From Muribaculaceae bacterium (GTDB lineage: Bacteria; Bacteroidota; Bacteroidia; Bacteroidales; Muribaculaceae): a stretch of DNA of 64,000 nt. Made by a program: the position numbers and the translations under genes. Below the pieces are notes generated by a model that had not been told where the DNA came from, did no database searches, and worked only from the letters and a program-made list of their open reading frames with translations. The DNA lies in NCBI GenBank assembly GCA_017409345.1, contig JAFQSX010000013.1, forward strand, positions 1 through 64,000. The letters run 5' to 3'. The stretch's first letter is position 1. Every line of letters begins with the position of its first letter. Below are positions 47,331 through 57,106 of the stretch, piece after piece.

Positions 47331-48632
47331 TTAGGGCAATAGAGGTTTCTTATAATATATTATAGTCAAGACGCAACCTCTTATTAATAAATAACAAATA
47401 AAGGCTAACCATAATGCATGGTTGCCCATTGAAGGGAACAAGGTATAATAAATAATGAAAAAACAAATCATTGCTGTTGCCATAGACACGAGCATCGCTC
47501 TGGTGCGTGTTGCTCCGATATAAATGCCGTCCCATGTAAATGCGGCAAATCCGCAAATGGGAATTGCTACAGCCCAATAAAAATAGTCAGTTGATGTTTC
47601 GATAACTAGATTATTAGAACTTAATAACGATAAAAAAGAAGAACCTCCAATAAGGTAAACCGAAGTAAATAGTATTGCCATTGCAATTCCCCATTTGAAC
47701 AACGCAGTTATGCTGCTCTTTAATTTTAGAGGTTGTTTGGCTCCGATGTATTTTCCTGCAATCGCTTCGCCGGCAAATGCAAATCCGTCCATGAAATAAG
47801 AGAATAGCATGAATAGTTGCATCAGTAGGGTGTTGACTGCCAATATCACATTACCTTGTTGTGCGCCGACTCGAGTAAACCACAGTGTTACAGCAACAAG
47901 GCATAATGTGCGAAGAAAAATATCGGCATTGATTGAAAAGAATTTCTTTAATTCGGTCTTATTTAAAATGTCTCTTAATGACGTTTTTGATAGGGAATAT
48001 TTTATTTTAATTATTAATAACCCAAAAATAAATCCTCCCCATTGAGCAACAAGAGTTCCGGTTGCGACCCCTGATATATCCCAATTAAATAGATAAACCA
48101 ATACAAGAGATGTAGAAATGTTGAGTAGATTAATGAACATCGAAATCCACATTGTAGCACGTGAATTTTGCATGCCTATAAACCACCCTGAAAGAGCATA
48201 TGAACCTAACATTGCCGGTGCTCCCCATATGCATATCGAAAAATATGTAATGGCATGATGGAGAGAGTCGTCTTTTATGCTCATAAAATGAATGGCACAT
48301 TGAGCAATTAGGCGTTGAAGTAATATAATGATTATTCCTACCGATAAAGCGACTAATATAGAGCGATATAACACAAGGCTACATTGGTAATTGTTATTCG
48401 CACCATAGGCTTGTGCAGTCATGCCACTTGAACCCATTCTCAAGAACGCAAACGGCCAATATAGCATGCTAAATATTGTGCTACCAATCGCGATTGCAGC
48501 AATATACACTGCACTGCCCATATTTCCAACGATTGCTACATCGATAATTCCAAGTAAAGGAGTTGTGATGTTGGCAATAATAGAAGGAATGGACAGTGCT
48601 AGTATTTCTCTATGAATAGAGGTTGTTTTCAA
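47331..48632 (-). CDS. MATE-family efflux transporter
   Basis: A 433-residue membrane protein with about twelve hydrophobic helices and the MATE family opening REILALSIPSIIANITTPLLGIIDVAIVG. It exports cationic drugs or metabolites using Na+ or H+. The DinF-like subgroup fits best by the sequence start. It lies 6 bases after the stop-to-start boundary with the OPT gene on the same strand, so the two are likely co-transcribed. It converges with murF-alr with only 19 bases between stops and no clear terminator. Confidence 0.88.
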   Translation of the reverse strand: MKTTSIHREILALSIPSIIANITTPLLGIIDVAIVGNMGSAVYIAAIAIGSTIFSMLYWPFAFLRMGSSGMTAQAYGANNNYQCSLVLYRSILVALSVGIIIILLQRLIAQCAIHFMSIKDDSLHHAITYFSICIWGAPAMLGSYALSGWFIGMQNSRATMWISMFINLLNISTSLVLVYLFNWDISGVATGTLVAQWGGFIFGLLIIKIKYSLSKTSLRDILNKTELKKFFSINADIFLRTLCLVAVTLWFTRVGAQQGNVILAVNTLLMQLFMLFSYFMDGFAFAGEAIAGKYIGAKQPLKLKSSITALFKWGIAMAILFTSVYLIGGSSFLSLLSSNNLVIETSTDYFYWAVAIPICGFAAFTWDGIYIGATRTRAMLVSMATAMICFFIIYYTLFPSMGNHALWLAFICYLLIRGCVLTIIYYKKPLLP

Positions 48633-48638
48633 GTTTGA

Positions 48639-50621
48639 TTATGCTTTAGCACGGCGGCTATCCCACATGAGATAACATATTAATAGTGCATATGCAACGA
48701 GACCGAGTGTTTGAGATGTTCCTTCTGAAAGAGGTGAAGTGTATTCAAATCCGGCAAATTTAGTAATTGCTGCAAATACTCCAAATAATGCACCACCGGC
48801 GATAAGACCTGAAGCAATGAGTGTCCCACGTTCGTGGCGTGCTTTGCATAGGGATTCTTCTTTAGAACTCTTGCTAACAAAGTAAGCGATAGCACCACCA
48901 ACAAGCATTGGGGTGTTGAGTGGTAGTGGAATAAACATGCCAAGACAGAATGCTAGTGCTGGAACTCCCAACCAATTGAGTAATAGGGCAAGAATTGCAC
49001 CTACAAAATAAAGAATCCAAGGTGTATCACCACCCATCATTAGGGGCTCAATAACTTTGGCCATTGCATTGGCTTGTGGGGCAACAAGTGCATCCTCCCC
49101 GGTAAAGCCATAGACTTTATTTAAAATAAGGATTACACCACCTACAGTTGCTGCTGACACTAGTGTGCCAAGGAATTTCCATGTTTCTTGTTTGTGTGGA
49201 GTAGAACCGAGCCAGTAACCTATTTTGAGGTCAGTGACGAATCCTCCGGCCATAGAAAGCGCAGTACAAACAACTCCACCAATTACCATTGATGCCACTA
49301 TCCCTGAAGTGCCGTTAAGCCCAATCCCGACAAAGATAGCCGATGCAATGATAAGCGTCATTAAGGTCATGCCAGATACAGGATTAGAACCTACAATAGC
49401 GATTGCATTGGCTGCTACGGTTGTGAATAAGAATGAAATTATAGTAACTACTAGCCAAGCAACAAGCGCTTGCCAGAAAGTATTGATTACTCCAAGCCAG
49501 AAGAATGTCAATACAACAATAAGTGCTATTGCGATATAAAATACGACTGATTTCATAGATAAATCAGTTTGCCAACGGATTGTTTTGGCTTTTTCTGCCG
49601 AACCTTTAAATTCGCGACCGGCAAGACCTATTGCTTGCATAATGATGGGCCATGATTTTACTATGCCTATAATGCCCGCCATTGCAATACCTCCAATCCC
49701 TATGAGTCGAGCATGTTCACTGAATATAGTTTGGGCATCCATTGCCGCGATTTCGGCCGATCCATATGAGCCAAGAAGTGGGATTACAATCCACCACACA
49801 AAGAGAGAGCCAGCAAATATAACAAATGCATATTTCAACCCAACGATATAACCAAGCCCAAGTAATGCTGCTCCTGTGTTACAACTAAACACAACTTTTG
49901 TTTTTTCGGCAATAGCAGCACCCCATGACGAGGCTGTTGTTGTTATCGTTTCTGCCCACCATCCGAATGTTGCAACAATATAGTCATAGATACCACCAAT
50001 GAGTGATGCAATAATTAGTGTTTTGGCTTGTCCTCCATTTCCTGATTTTTCACTGCCTTCAGCACTGATGAGCACTTGAGTAGTTGCGGTTGCTTCGGGG
50101 AACGGATATTTCCCATGCATATCTTTTACGAAATATTTGCGGAAGGGGATAAAGAACAAAATGCCTAGTACACCTCCTAATAAAGAACTTAAGAAGATTT
50201 GCATGAAGTTTACTGAGATATCGGGATATTTTGATTGGAGAATGTATAGTGCCGGAAGTGTAAATATTGCTCCGGCAACAATGACGCCTGAACATGCTCC
50301 AATTGATTGGATAATTACATTTTGACCAAGAGAATCTTTTTTCTTTAATGCTCCAGATAGACCGACTGCGATGATTGCAATGGGGATTGCGGCTTCAAAA
50401 ACTTGGCCAACTTTTAATCCAAGATAGGCCGCTGCCGCACTAAATATTACAGCGAGTAGCAACCCCATTGTTACAGAGTAGGGGGTTGCTTCGGCATAGT
50501 TGCGTTCGGGATGCATTACCGGACGATACTCTTCGCCATCTTTTAACTCTCTGAATGCGTTTTCGGGGAGTTCTGTTGGGTCAATGTCTTTATTGACCGA
50601 TAATTCTTTTTCTTTTTGCAT
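48639..50621 (-). CDS. OPT-family oligopeptide/metal transporter
   Basis: About 660 residues, starting MQKEKELSVNKD at 50621. The frame extends up to 50759, but the extra N-terminus (Ser/His/Phe-rich) looks non-coding and contains the likely promoter. About sixteen hydrophobic segments are seen, including SVTMGLLLAVIFSAAAAYLGLKVGQVFEAAIP, here described by position about 40-75. OPT transporters import oligopeptides or metal chelates with protons. With nearby wall genes, uptake of PG-derived peptides is possible but speculative. A -7-like TATCTTCG (minus strand, 50661-50668) precedes it. Confidence 0.85.
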   Translation of the reverse strand: MQKEKELSVNKDIDPTELPENAFRELKDGEEYRPVMHPERNYAEATPYSVTMGLLLAVIFSAAAAYLGLKVGQVFEAAIPIAIIAVGLSGALKKKDSLGQNVIIQSIGACSGVIVAGAIFTLPALYILQSKYPDISVNFMQIFLSSLLGGVLGILFFIPFRKYFVKDMHGKYPFPEATATTQVLISAEGSEKSGNGGQAKTLIIASLIGGIYDYIVATFGWWAETITTTASSWGAAIAEKTKVVFSCNTGAALLGLGYIVGLKYAFVIFAGSLFVWWIVIPLLGSYGSAEIAAMDAQTIFSEHARLIGIGGIAMAGIIGIVKSWPIIMQAIGLAGREFKGSAEKAKTIRWQTDLSMKSVVFYIAIALIVVLTFFWLGVINTFWQALVAWLVVTIISFLFTTVAANAIAIVGSNPVSGMTLMTLIIASAIFVGIGLNGTSGIVASMVIGGVVCTALSMAGGFVTDLKIGYWLGSTPHKQETWKFLGTLVSAATVGGVILILNKVYGFTGEDALVAPQANAMAKVIEPLMMGGDTPWILYFVGAILALLLNWLGVPALAFCLGMFIPLPLNTPMLVGGAIAYFVSKSSKEESLCKARHERGTLIASGLIAGGALFGVFAAITKFAGFEYTSPLSEGTSQTLGLVAYALLICYLMWDSRRAKA

Positions 50622-50660
50622 AGTGATATTATTGATTGTTTGATTTCTTAATTTACTATG

Positions 50661-50668
50661 CGAAGATA
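50661..50668 (-). promoter_or_regulatory. -7-like element before OPT gene
   Basis: On the minus strand this reads TATCTTCG, one base from TAnnTTTG, 39 bases before the chosen start at 50621. Supports the shorter reading frame. Confidence 0.4.
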
Positions 50669-50807
50669 GTGATTTTTTAGCGAAAAGATGCAAGTAATGC
50701 GATAAAAACAAGATAAACGTGTGGTTAGGGTTCGATAATGAGAAAAAAGAAATGCACATATTCTTAATAGAACATGCGCATTACTTTCTTATTATTAAAA
50801 TGTAATA

Positions 50808-52721
50808 TTATTTCTTTTTTGATTTCTTGCTACTACTTTTTTTTGATTTTGAACTAGTAGAAGATTTCTTTTTGCTACTTGATGCTTTACTTGTAGATTT
50901 TTTGCTACTTGATGTTGATTTTTTTGCAGTAGATTTTTTTGAACTGCTTTTTGTTGATTTACTTGTTGCTGTTTTTTTCTTGCTGCTTGAAGACGATTTC
51001 TTTGCTGTAGATTTTTTCTTGCTTGAAGATGATTTTGTAGCTTTACTTTCTTTAGTGCTTTTCTTTGATTTAGATTTTACACTACTGTTTTTTGAACTTG
51101 TAGATTTTTGAGACTTACTATAACTGCGTGATCTTCTTTTATCTGTTTTATAAGTACTACCGGTGTAGTTATCTTTAGACTTAACTTTTGAAGATGATGC
51201 ATTGGAATAATCTGAACTTTGTTTCTTTTTTGGATATGGAACTGGTTCATATTGACGTTCTTTCTTCTTTGGCGCAGGAGGTGCAACAGTTGATGAAAGT
51301 GATGAATTTCCATCGTTTTGAGCCAACGATTCATTATCGGTTAGAACTTTTTTGTAGGTTGTAATCTTAAGGGATTGCCCTCGGCTTACTACATTGCTAG
51401 TCAAATTATTGTCTTTTTTTATGCGAGAAGTATTAGTCCCATATTTATTGGCAATTGATTTGAGAGTTTCACCACTTTTTACTTCATGAATAATAACCTC
51501 TTCTTTAGATGTATATCCAACATTATCATCGGTTGACACATTTTTGGTATTTTGAGCGACCTCATTGACGGTCTGAGGTAATTCTCCATCAGTTAAATCG
51601 CTATTTTGTTCATTGCGAATAACACCCGGTTCGGCTGTTTTGCGAAGTGCATATTCTTCGGCATCATGTAAAGAAATGGTATTTTCGCTCATAAGGTAAC
51701 TATATACTTGTTTAGACGGAAGTATAAGTACGTATGGTTTATTGTAACTACCGGGTATAATGTTTTTGCGATATTGAGGGTTTAATGTTTCAAGAGCCTC
51801 TACTTCAAGGTCAATTACGTCTGAGATTTGTTTGAAATTAAGACGTTGTTTAACCCACACAGTGTCTGTTAGGATTGGTTTTTTAGCAAGAGCCGAACTG
51901 ATGCCATGTTCATTGTGATAGTTCATGACGTATGCAGCAGCGATGAATGCAGGCACATATCCACGAGTCTCTTTTGGAAGATAATTATATATTTCCCAAT
52001 AATCTTTTTTGCCTCCTCCAGAACGGCGAATCGCTTTGTTTACATTGCCCGGACCACAGTTGTAGGCAGCAATGGCAAGAGACCAATCTCCATAGGTCTT
52101 GTATAGGCTCTTTAGAAATTCAGCGGCCTTTTGAGATGCTTTATATGTGTCGCGTCGTTCGTCAATAAGTGAATTTACTTCAAGCCCCATACCTCTACCG
52201 GTTGAGAGAATAAATTGCCACAAACCGGCAGCACCGGCAGGTGATACTGCATTAGGGTTTAGCGCCGATTCAATGATAGGTAAATATTTTAATTCAAGAG
52301 GCATATCCTCTTTGGATAGTGCTTCTTCAAATATTGGTTCATAATATAACCACATTCCCAGCATCTTTTCAACAAGAGGTTTGCGACGATTGCTAGTGTA
52401 CATTTCAATATATGACTTCACAACGTTGTTGTATGGCATTTCAATTGTAAAACCCATTTCATTTTGCAAGCGTTGCAAGCGTTGGATGTATAATTCATCG
52501 GTTGGAGTGGTGATTCCTTTTGATGATTCTTTTGGCTCGGCCAATTCGGTGTAGTTTTGGAGATACCAATTGTTTTGCATCTCTTCAATACTAGTTTCAA
52601 AACTATTGGGTGGAACGATATTGTTGTCTTGAATAGTGTTGCGCAAATCGTTAATGGAAAGAGCCGATGCGCTTACTACGTTTAATGAAATAAATAAACT
52701 TAATACAAATTTTTTCATCAT
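50808..52721 (-). CDS. LysM lytic transglycosylase (MltD-like) with Ser/Lys tail
   Basis: A 637-residue exported protein with a signal peptide (about 1-20). The SLT domain (about 135-270) has catalytic Glu151 in LPIIESALNPNA, the AGLWQF motif and AYNCGPGNVNKAI. A second helical region (about 300-350) is followed by a LysM domain (about 412-460, HEVKSGETLKSIANKYGTN), which binds glycan. The last 140 residues (about 497-637) are almost only Ser, Lys and Thr in short repeats. The enzyme cleaves PG glycan to 1,6-anhydro-muropeptides, the natural substrates for AmpG. It is the last gene of the parA-parB-DUF5683 run. Confidence 0.9.
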   Translation of the reverse strand: MMKKFVLSLFISLNVVSASALSINDLRNTIQDNNIVPPNSFETSIEEMQNNWYLQNYTELAEPKESSKGITTPTDELYIQRLQRLQNEMGFTIEMPYNNVVKSYIEMYTSNRRKPLVEKMLGMWLYYEPIFEEALSKEDMPLELKYLPIIESALNPNAVSPAGAAGLWQFILSTGRGMGLEVNSLIDERRDTYKASQKAAEFLKSLYKTYGDWSLAIAAYNCGPGNVNKAIRRSGGGKKDYWEIYNYLPKETRGYVPAFIAAAYVMNYHNEHGISSALAKKPILTDTVWVKQRLNFKQISDVIDLEVEALETLNPQYRKNIIPGSYNKPYVLILPSKQVYSYLMSENTISLHDAEEYALRKTAEPGVIRNEQNSDLTDGELPQTVNEVAQNTKNVSTDDNVGYTSKEEVIIHEVKSGETLKSIANKYGTNTSRIKKDNNLTSNVVSRGQSLKITTYKKVLTDNESLAQNDGNSSLSSTVAPPAPKKKERQYEPVPYPKKKQSSDYSNASSSKVKSKDNYTGSTYKTDKRRSRSYSKSQKSTSSKNSSVKSKSKKSTKESKATKSSSSKKKSTAKKSSSSSKKKTATSKSTKSSSKKSTAKKSTSSSKKSTSKASSSKKKSSTSSKSKKSSSKKSKKK

Positions 52722-52740
52722 AAATAATTAAGAGAGAGTT

Positions 52741-53547
52741 TTAAAAATTAATGGCCCACTGTACACCTACTGAAGGTAGAGGATCGTGTGAGTCTTTAAA
52801 TACGGCAGGAGAAACATCTATTGACAAGTCGGGCGATATGTCAAAGTGAGAAAGTGATGCATCAACATAAGCATCAATCATTGCAATAAAATATACACCT
52901 ACCATTGATATTATACATAAGTCGCGATTGCGACGATAGAAATCTTTTCTAGATTTTAAGACTTTAGTGAGCCAAGCCTTGTCAAGACTGCTTTCTTGTG
53001 TTGTGCTAGGAAAGAAGTCCATATAACTATTTGTAGAGGGGTCACTATCCATAATATCGCTATATGCAGTGGAATAATCTTTTAGCATTCCATTATTCCA
53101 CGTTGTTGCATAGGCTAGCCCCATATATCCACCCACAAGAATTGGTAATTTCCAATATCTACGATTGTAGATTTGTCCTAATCCTGGAAATAATGCCGAT
53201 AGCCAAACGGCTTTAGTGGGATTGGGGTTGAATGCGACTTCTCGTTCTTCCCATTCTTCTATTATAGAATCGGGGAAAGTTGCATTAATTGTAATGCTAT
53301 CGTCAATGATTGAATCTTGATAAATTGAGTCGGTTTCATCGTCGAAATCCATCATAGGATTAATCACAACCGAATCACGTAAAATCTCATTGTTTGCACC
53401 TTTAGATGCATCTCTTTTTACGGGGAAACGCGATGTTTCGGAAAAAATGTTAAAAGTTGACAACAACACAAAAATTAATGTGCTGAATGCCACTTTTTTA
53501 GAAAATCTACTATTTTTACCCGTTTGTCGCTTTTGACTCGTTATCAT
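52741..53547 (-). CDS. DUF5683 protein
   Basis: A 268-residue protein with a hydrophobic N-terminal segment (about 20-36) and a conserved NPTKAVWLSALFPGLGQIYNRRYWKLP block (positions about 108-134). A membrane-associated hydrophobic stretch follows. Function is unknown. In Bacteroidetes it is regularly found between parB and the lytic transglycosylase gene, as here. The 19-base gap to the transglycosylase gene suggests shared transcription and an envelope role. Confidence 0.8.
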   Translation of the reverse strand: MITSQKRQTGKNSRFSKKVAFSTLIFVLLSTFNIFSETSRFPVKRDASKGANNEILRDSVVINPMMDFDDETDSIYQDSIIDDSITINATFPDSIIEEWEEREVAFNPNPTKAVWLSALFPGLGQIYNRRYWKLPILVGGYMGLAYATTWNNGMLKDYSTAYSDIMDSDPSTNSYMDFFPSTTQESSLDKAWLTKVLKSRKDFYRRNRDLCIISMVGVYFIAMIDAYVDASLSHFDISPDLSIDVSPAVFKDSHDPLPSVGVQWAINF

Positions 53548-53608
53548 TAATTAAATTATTGACCATCAATTAAATAATCCCGTAAAATGGTCAATTTTAT
53601 GGGAGAAT

Positions 53609-54505
53609 TTAATTGTCTTGAAGTTTTAACGCGTCAAAGATAGTAATTAATCTCTCAAGTTCATCCTCATTTTTGAAAGGAAATGTTATTTTTCCTTTAC
53701 CTTTGTTATCGCAAGAGAACTGAACTTGAGTTTTAAAGGTTTGGGAAAGGTGTTTCTTAAGAATATCAAAATCGTTAGAAGAGTATCTGCTTTTTGCCGA
53801 TTTTGTATCAGTGTTTTTGTTTTCGGGTGTTGCTTGATTATAAGAACGAGCAAGTTCTTCAACTTTCCGCACTGATAGACCATTTTTGATGATCTCGTTA
53901 TATAATTTTAGTTGAAGCGATGGTTTTTCAATTGAAAGTAGTGCTCTGGCATGTCCCATATCAACACGCTTGTCACGTAGCCCAAGTTGAACTTCGGCAG
54001 GAAGTTTAAGTAAACGCAAAAAATTGGCTATTGTGGCACGTTTTTTACCGATGCGTTCGCTCAATCGTTCTTGAGTGAGATTATATTGGTCAATAAGTTT
54101 CTTAAATGTAAGAGCGATTTCAATGGCATTGAGGTCTTCTCGTTGAATATTCTCAATCAAGGCCATTTCGGTTAGTTCTGTGTCATTGACAGTGCGAATG
54201 TATGCAGGCACCGATGTCAATCCGGCACGTAAAGCAGCACGATAACGACGTTCTCCGGCAATGATTTGATAAGAGTCGGGGCCCATTTTTCGCAAAGATA
54301 GTGGTTGGATTATTCCAAGTTCTTTGATTGAAGATGCCAACTCATCAAGAGCCTCTTCGTCGAATGTTGTACGAGGTTGGTCCGGGTTGGGAGAGATTTG
54401 AGAAAGTGCAATATCGTTGATGGCCGATGAACCACGAGCGGGAACATCGTCCATTGAAATTAGTGAGTCTAGGCCTCTTCCGAGAGCATTGCGTTTTACT
54501 GCCAT
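53609..54505 (-). CDS. parB: Chromosome partition protein ParB
   Basis: A 298-residue ParB/Spo0J protein. The N-terminal ParB domain holds the CTP-binding-type motif GERRYRAA (about 85-92) and ENIQREDLN. A central HTH (about 130-200) reads ERIGKKRATIANFLRLLKLP. The C-terminal dimerisation part covers about 235-298. ParB binds parS near the origin and spreads using CTP. It sits 31 bases after parA on the same strand. No canonical parS palindrome was spotted in the window. Confidence 0.93.
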   Translation of the reverse strand: MAVKRNALGRGLDSLISMDDVPARGSSAINDIALSQISPNPDQPRTTFDEEALDELASSIKELGIIQPLSLRKMGPDSYQIIAGERRYRAALRAGLTSVPAYIRTVNDTELTEMALIENIQREDLNAIEIALTFKKLIDQYNLTQERLSERIGKKRATIANFLRLLKLPAEVQLGLRDKRVDMGHARALLSIEKPSLQLKLYNEIIKNGLSVRKVEELARSYNQATPENKNTDTKSAKSRYSSNDFDILKKHLSQTFKTQVQFSCDNKGKGKITFPFKNEDELERLITIFDALKLQDN

Positions 54506-54536
54506 AATGAGTTAAATTGTATTAGTTATTAAGAGT

Positions 54537-55310
54537 TTAAGAATGTTTCTTGTGCTTGGCTATAATTTCTTTGGCAAGCATAATGTGACTAGTTGCCCCA
54601 CGGCTTGAGGGATCATAAATTATAGCTGGAAGACCATGACTAGGTGCTTCACTTAAACGAATATTTCGAGGAATGACAGTGTTGAATACCATATCGCCAA
54701 AATGTCCTTTTAGTTCCTCGTATATTTGGTTGGCAAGGCGTAAACGAGCATCGTACATTGTCAATAAGAACCCTTCGATTTCAAGTGATGGATTAAGTTT
54801 TGACTTGATGATGCGTATTGTGTTAAGTAATTTGCTGATACCTTCAAGAGCAAAATATTCGGCTTGAACGGGAATAATTACTGAATCAGCAGCAGTTAAT
54901 GCATTTACAGTAATAAGTCCCAATGAAGGGGAGCAGTCTATTATAATATAGTCATATTGGTCTCTTACTGATTCTAATAATTGAGCCAATACTTTTTCTC
55001 TATTTTCTTTATTTACGAGTTCAAGTTCGGCTCCGGCAAGGTCAATGCGAGACCCTACTAGGTCAAGTCCTTTTACACAAGTTTCAATTTGAGAACCATT
55101 TATTGGGTATTCATCTACAAGACATTCGTAGATGGATGAAGTCATTGATTTTGGGTCAATCCCGTATCCTGATGTTGCGTTTGCTTGGGGGTCGGCGTCT
55201 ATAATTAGTACGCGTTTGCCTTCATTGGCGAGTGATGCCGATAAGTTTATGGTTGTGGTGGTTTTTCCTACTCCACCTTTTTGGTTTGCTATTGCAATGA
55301 TTTTACTCAT
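54537..55310 (-). CDS. parA: Chromosome partition ATPase ParA (Soj)
   Basis: A 257-residue deviant Walker ATPase starting MSKIIAIANQKGGVGKTTTT (KGGVGKT loop), with IDADPQANAT and DCSPSLGLITVNAL motifs. It drives segregation of ParB-bound origins over the nucleoid. Length and lack of an N-terminal HTH indicate the chromosomal Soj type. It heads the run parA-parB-DUF5683-transglycosylase. The upstream 290-bp AT-rich gap with two TGTTGATAA repeats may carry its promoter or origin-related sites. Confidence 0.93.
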   Translation of the reverse strand: MSKIIAIANQKGGVGKTTTTINLSASLANEGKRVLIIDADPQANATSGYGIDPKSMTSSIYECLVDEYPINGSQIETCVKGLDLVGSRIDLAGAELELVNKENREKVLAQLLESVRDQYDYIIIDCSPSLGLITVNALTAADSVIIPVQAEYFALEGISKLLNTIRIIKSKLNPSLEIEGFLLTMYDARLRLANQIYEELKGHFGDMVFNTVIPRNIRLSEAPSHGLPAIIYDPSSRGATSHIMLAKEIIAKHKKHS

Positions 55311-55393
55311 ATTTTCAAAATGATATAGTTTCGCAATGCAAAGTAATTACTTTTTTTTAACAAGAGTGTTTAATAATAAAAGCAAAATGCATG

Positions 55394-55427
55394 AATTGTT
55401 GATAACTGACGATAATTGTTGATAACT
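55394..55427. repeat. Two 14-bp direct repeats resembling DnaA boxes
   Basis: AATTGTTGATAACT occurs at 55394-55407 and 55414-55427. Each contains TTATCAACA on the minus strand, one base from the DnaA box TTATCCACA. They lie between divergent parA and VTC genes. This could be an origin-proximal or regulatory element; two sites are too few to call an origin. Confidence 0.4.
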
Positions 55428-55527
55428 ATGGTTCTATAGGTATTTTGACAAAAAATAAAGCAGGGGACAATTTTTGCCAATTAGTATATCAAAATGTGTT
55501 TTTTGTATATTCTAAATATGGAAAATG

Positions 55528-55557
55528 TTGTTAATTGGACTCTATTCAGTATATTTG
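55528..55557 (+). promoter_or_regulatory. Promoter for VTC/DUF4956/DUF2490 operon
   Basis: TTG at 55528-55530, 19-base spacer, TATATTTG at 55550-55557. Downstream, ACCTAAATGTT is repeated at 55576-55586 and 55590-55600, just before the ATG at 55604. Confidence 0.6.
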
Positions 55558-55603
55558 TATAAAATAAGCGCATTTACCTAAATGTTTTAACCTAAATGTT
55601 ATC

Positions 55604-56347
55604 ATGAAAGAACTGCTATTGGGCTTTGACCCAATTTCATTAGATGAAATGAGTGGCATAAAACTGATGAATCGTACCGACACGAAGTTTATCACTACAT
55701 TGGCACGATTAGAAGAACTTTTGGTTAAGGCTCAAGAACAATATTGGATACAAGATATTGATGGAAATCGTAATATGCCTTATTTTACCAGATATTTTGA
55801 TACTCCCGAGTGTCACATGTATGTGATGCATCAAAATGGAAAGAAAACACGACAAAAAGTGCGTATTCGTAGTTATGAAAGTTCGGGATTGGCATTTATA
55901 GAAGTCAAAAATAAAAATAATCATGGGCGTACGAAGAAAAAGCGCATCTCGCTTGAGAACAGAGATGTTGAACGTGAATTATACCATGATTTTTTGTGTC
56001 AACATTTAACCTATAATCCCAATAGATTAGTTACTCAAATAGAGAATAATTTTAATCGCATTACACTTGTAAATAAGCAAAAGACAGAGCGACTAACAAT
56101 AGATACCGGATTGCAATTTAACAACATTGTTACAGGAAATAATATGTCACTAGATAATCTTGTAATTATTGAGTTAAAACGTGATGGGAATGTATATTCA
56201 CCTATTCGTGATATTATGCGCGATTTGCATATTCATCCACAAGGTTTTAGTAAATATTGCATGGGGATGGCATTGACCAATGAGGCTCTTAAACGCAATC
56301 GTTTTAAAGAACGATTGTTGTTGCTTGAAAAAATGAAAATAATATAA
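55604..56347 (+). CDS. VTC-domain (polyphosphate polymerase-like) protein
   Basis: A 247-residue cytosolic protein with the VTC fold of the triphosphate tunnel superfamily. Basic and acidic tunnel residues are visible in MNRTDTKFIT, YFTRYFDTPE, KVRIRSYESS, FIEVKNKN and VIIELKRDG. Eukaryotic VTC enzymes make polyphosphate from ATP, and bacterial relatives are often paired with DUF4956 membrane proteins, as here 24 bases downstream. Activity is inferred from family; a phosphate-transfer role on a surface polymer is an alternative. Confidence 0.82.
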   Translation: MKELLLGFDPISLDEMSGIKLMNRTDTKFITTLARLEELLVKAQEQYWIQDIDGNRNMPYFTRYFDTPECHMYVMHQNGKKTRQKVRIRSYESSGLAFIEVKNKNNHGRTKKKRISLENRDVERELYHDFLCQHLTYNPNRLVTQIENNFNRITLVNKQKTERLTIDTGLQFNNIVTGNNMSLDNLVIIELKRDGNVYSPIRDIMRDLHIHPQGFSKYCMGMALTNEALKRNRFKERLLLLEKMKII

Positions 56348-56371
56348 AAATTAACTCTTAATAAAAAATTA

Positions 56372-57106
56372 ATGGAAGAACTAGAACAAATTATGTCAGG
56401 TGATACGATCGCAGCGGTGCAAACATCGATGGAGAGTATTATGATAATGGGTACACCACTAGTAAATGTTTCTGACTTTTGGTTTTTGATTATCCGTTGT
56501 CTGTTTAATACTGCAATAGTGTGGTTTATTATTCATTTCTTGTATTATAAGAAGAGCCAACGTCGTGACTATTATTTTACATTTATGCTCATAAGTTTGA
56601 GTATTTTCTTTTTGATATACTTGCTTGGCAGTGTAAAGATTAAAATAGGTTTCGCATTAGGTCTATTTGCGATATTTGGAATCATTCGTTATCGAACGGA
56701 ATCAATGCCTGTGCGAGAAATGACTTATTTATTTGTGATTATTGCAATATCGGTAATAAATGCGCTTGCCGGTCCGGTTAGTTTCTTGGAATTAGTAGCA
56801 ACAAATATTATCTTTGCCCTTGTTATATGGCTTTGTGAAGGAAACAAGTGGATTAAGCACACGGCATGCAAATTGGTCCAATATGATAAGATAAATCTTG
56901 TGACCCCTGATAAATATGATGAAATGGTGGCAGATTTAAAAAAACGTCTTGGATTGGATATTGTTAAAGTTGAAATTGGTGCAGTCGATTTCCTTCGTGA
57001 CATGGCTGTATTAAAGGTTTATTATAAACCACAAAACGATGATGTAAACACTATTGATGGTATAATCAAATTAAATAAAGAACAATGGGCACAAAAAGAT
57101 TCATAA
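56372..57106 (+). CDS. DUF4956 membrane protein
   Basis: A 244-residue protein with about four membrane helices in the first 150 residues (around 30-50, 62-82, 88-105 and 112-150). The conserved loop GIIRYRTESMPVREMTYLF lies between them, and a soluble C-terminal domain (about 165-244) follows. Function is unknown. It regularly accompanies VTC-domain proteins and may pass or use their product at the membrane. Its end overlaps the next gene by 22 bases, so all three genes are probably translationally coupled. Confidence 0.82.
   Translation: MEELEQIMSGDTIAAVQTSMESIMIMGTPLVNVSDFWFLIIRCLFNTAIVWFIIHFLYYKKSQRRDYYFTFMLISLSIFFLIYLLGSVKIKIGFALGLFAIFGIIRYRTESMPVREMTYLFVIIAISVINALAGPVSFLELVATNIIFALVIWLCEGNKWIKHTACKLVQYDKINLVTPDKYDEMVADLKKRLGLDIVKVEIGAVDFLRDMAVLKVYYKPQNDDVNTIDGIIKLNKEQWAQKDS

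Noticed and set aside
50622..50759. Longer start for the OPT transporter
   Set aside because: The extra 46 residues are Ser/Phe/His-rich, unlike the family, and the segment contains a -7-like element; the ATG at 50621 gives the normal N-terminus.
50827..51111. Open frame opposite the transglycosylase tail encoding a Leu/Phe/Asp-rich protein
   Set aside because: It is the antisense of Ser/Lys codon repeats; the hydrophobic pattern is an artefact of that composition.
54506..55603. Search for a parS site near parAB
   Set aside because: No palindrome resembling GTTTCACGTGAAAC was seen in or around the par genes, so no site is annotated.
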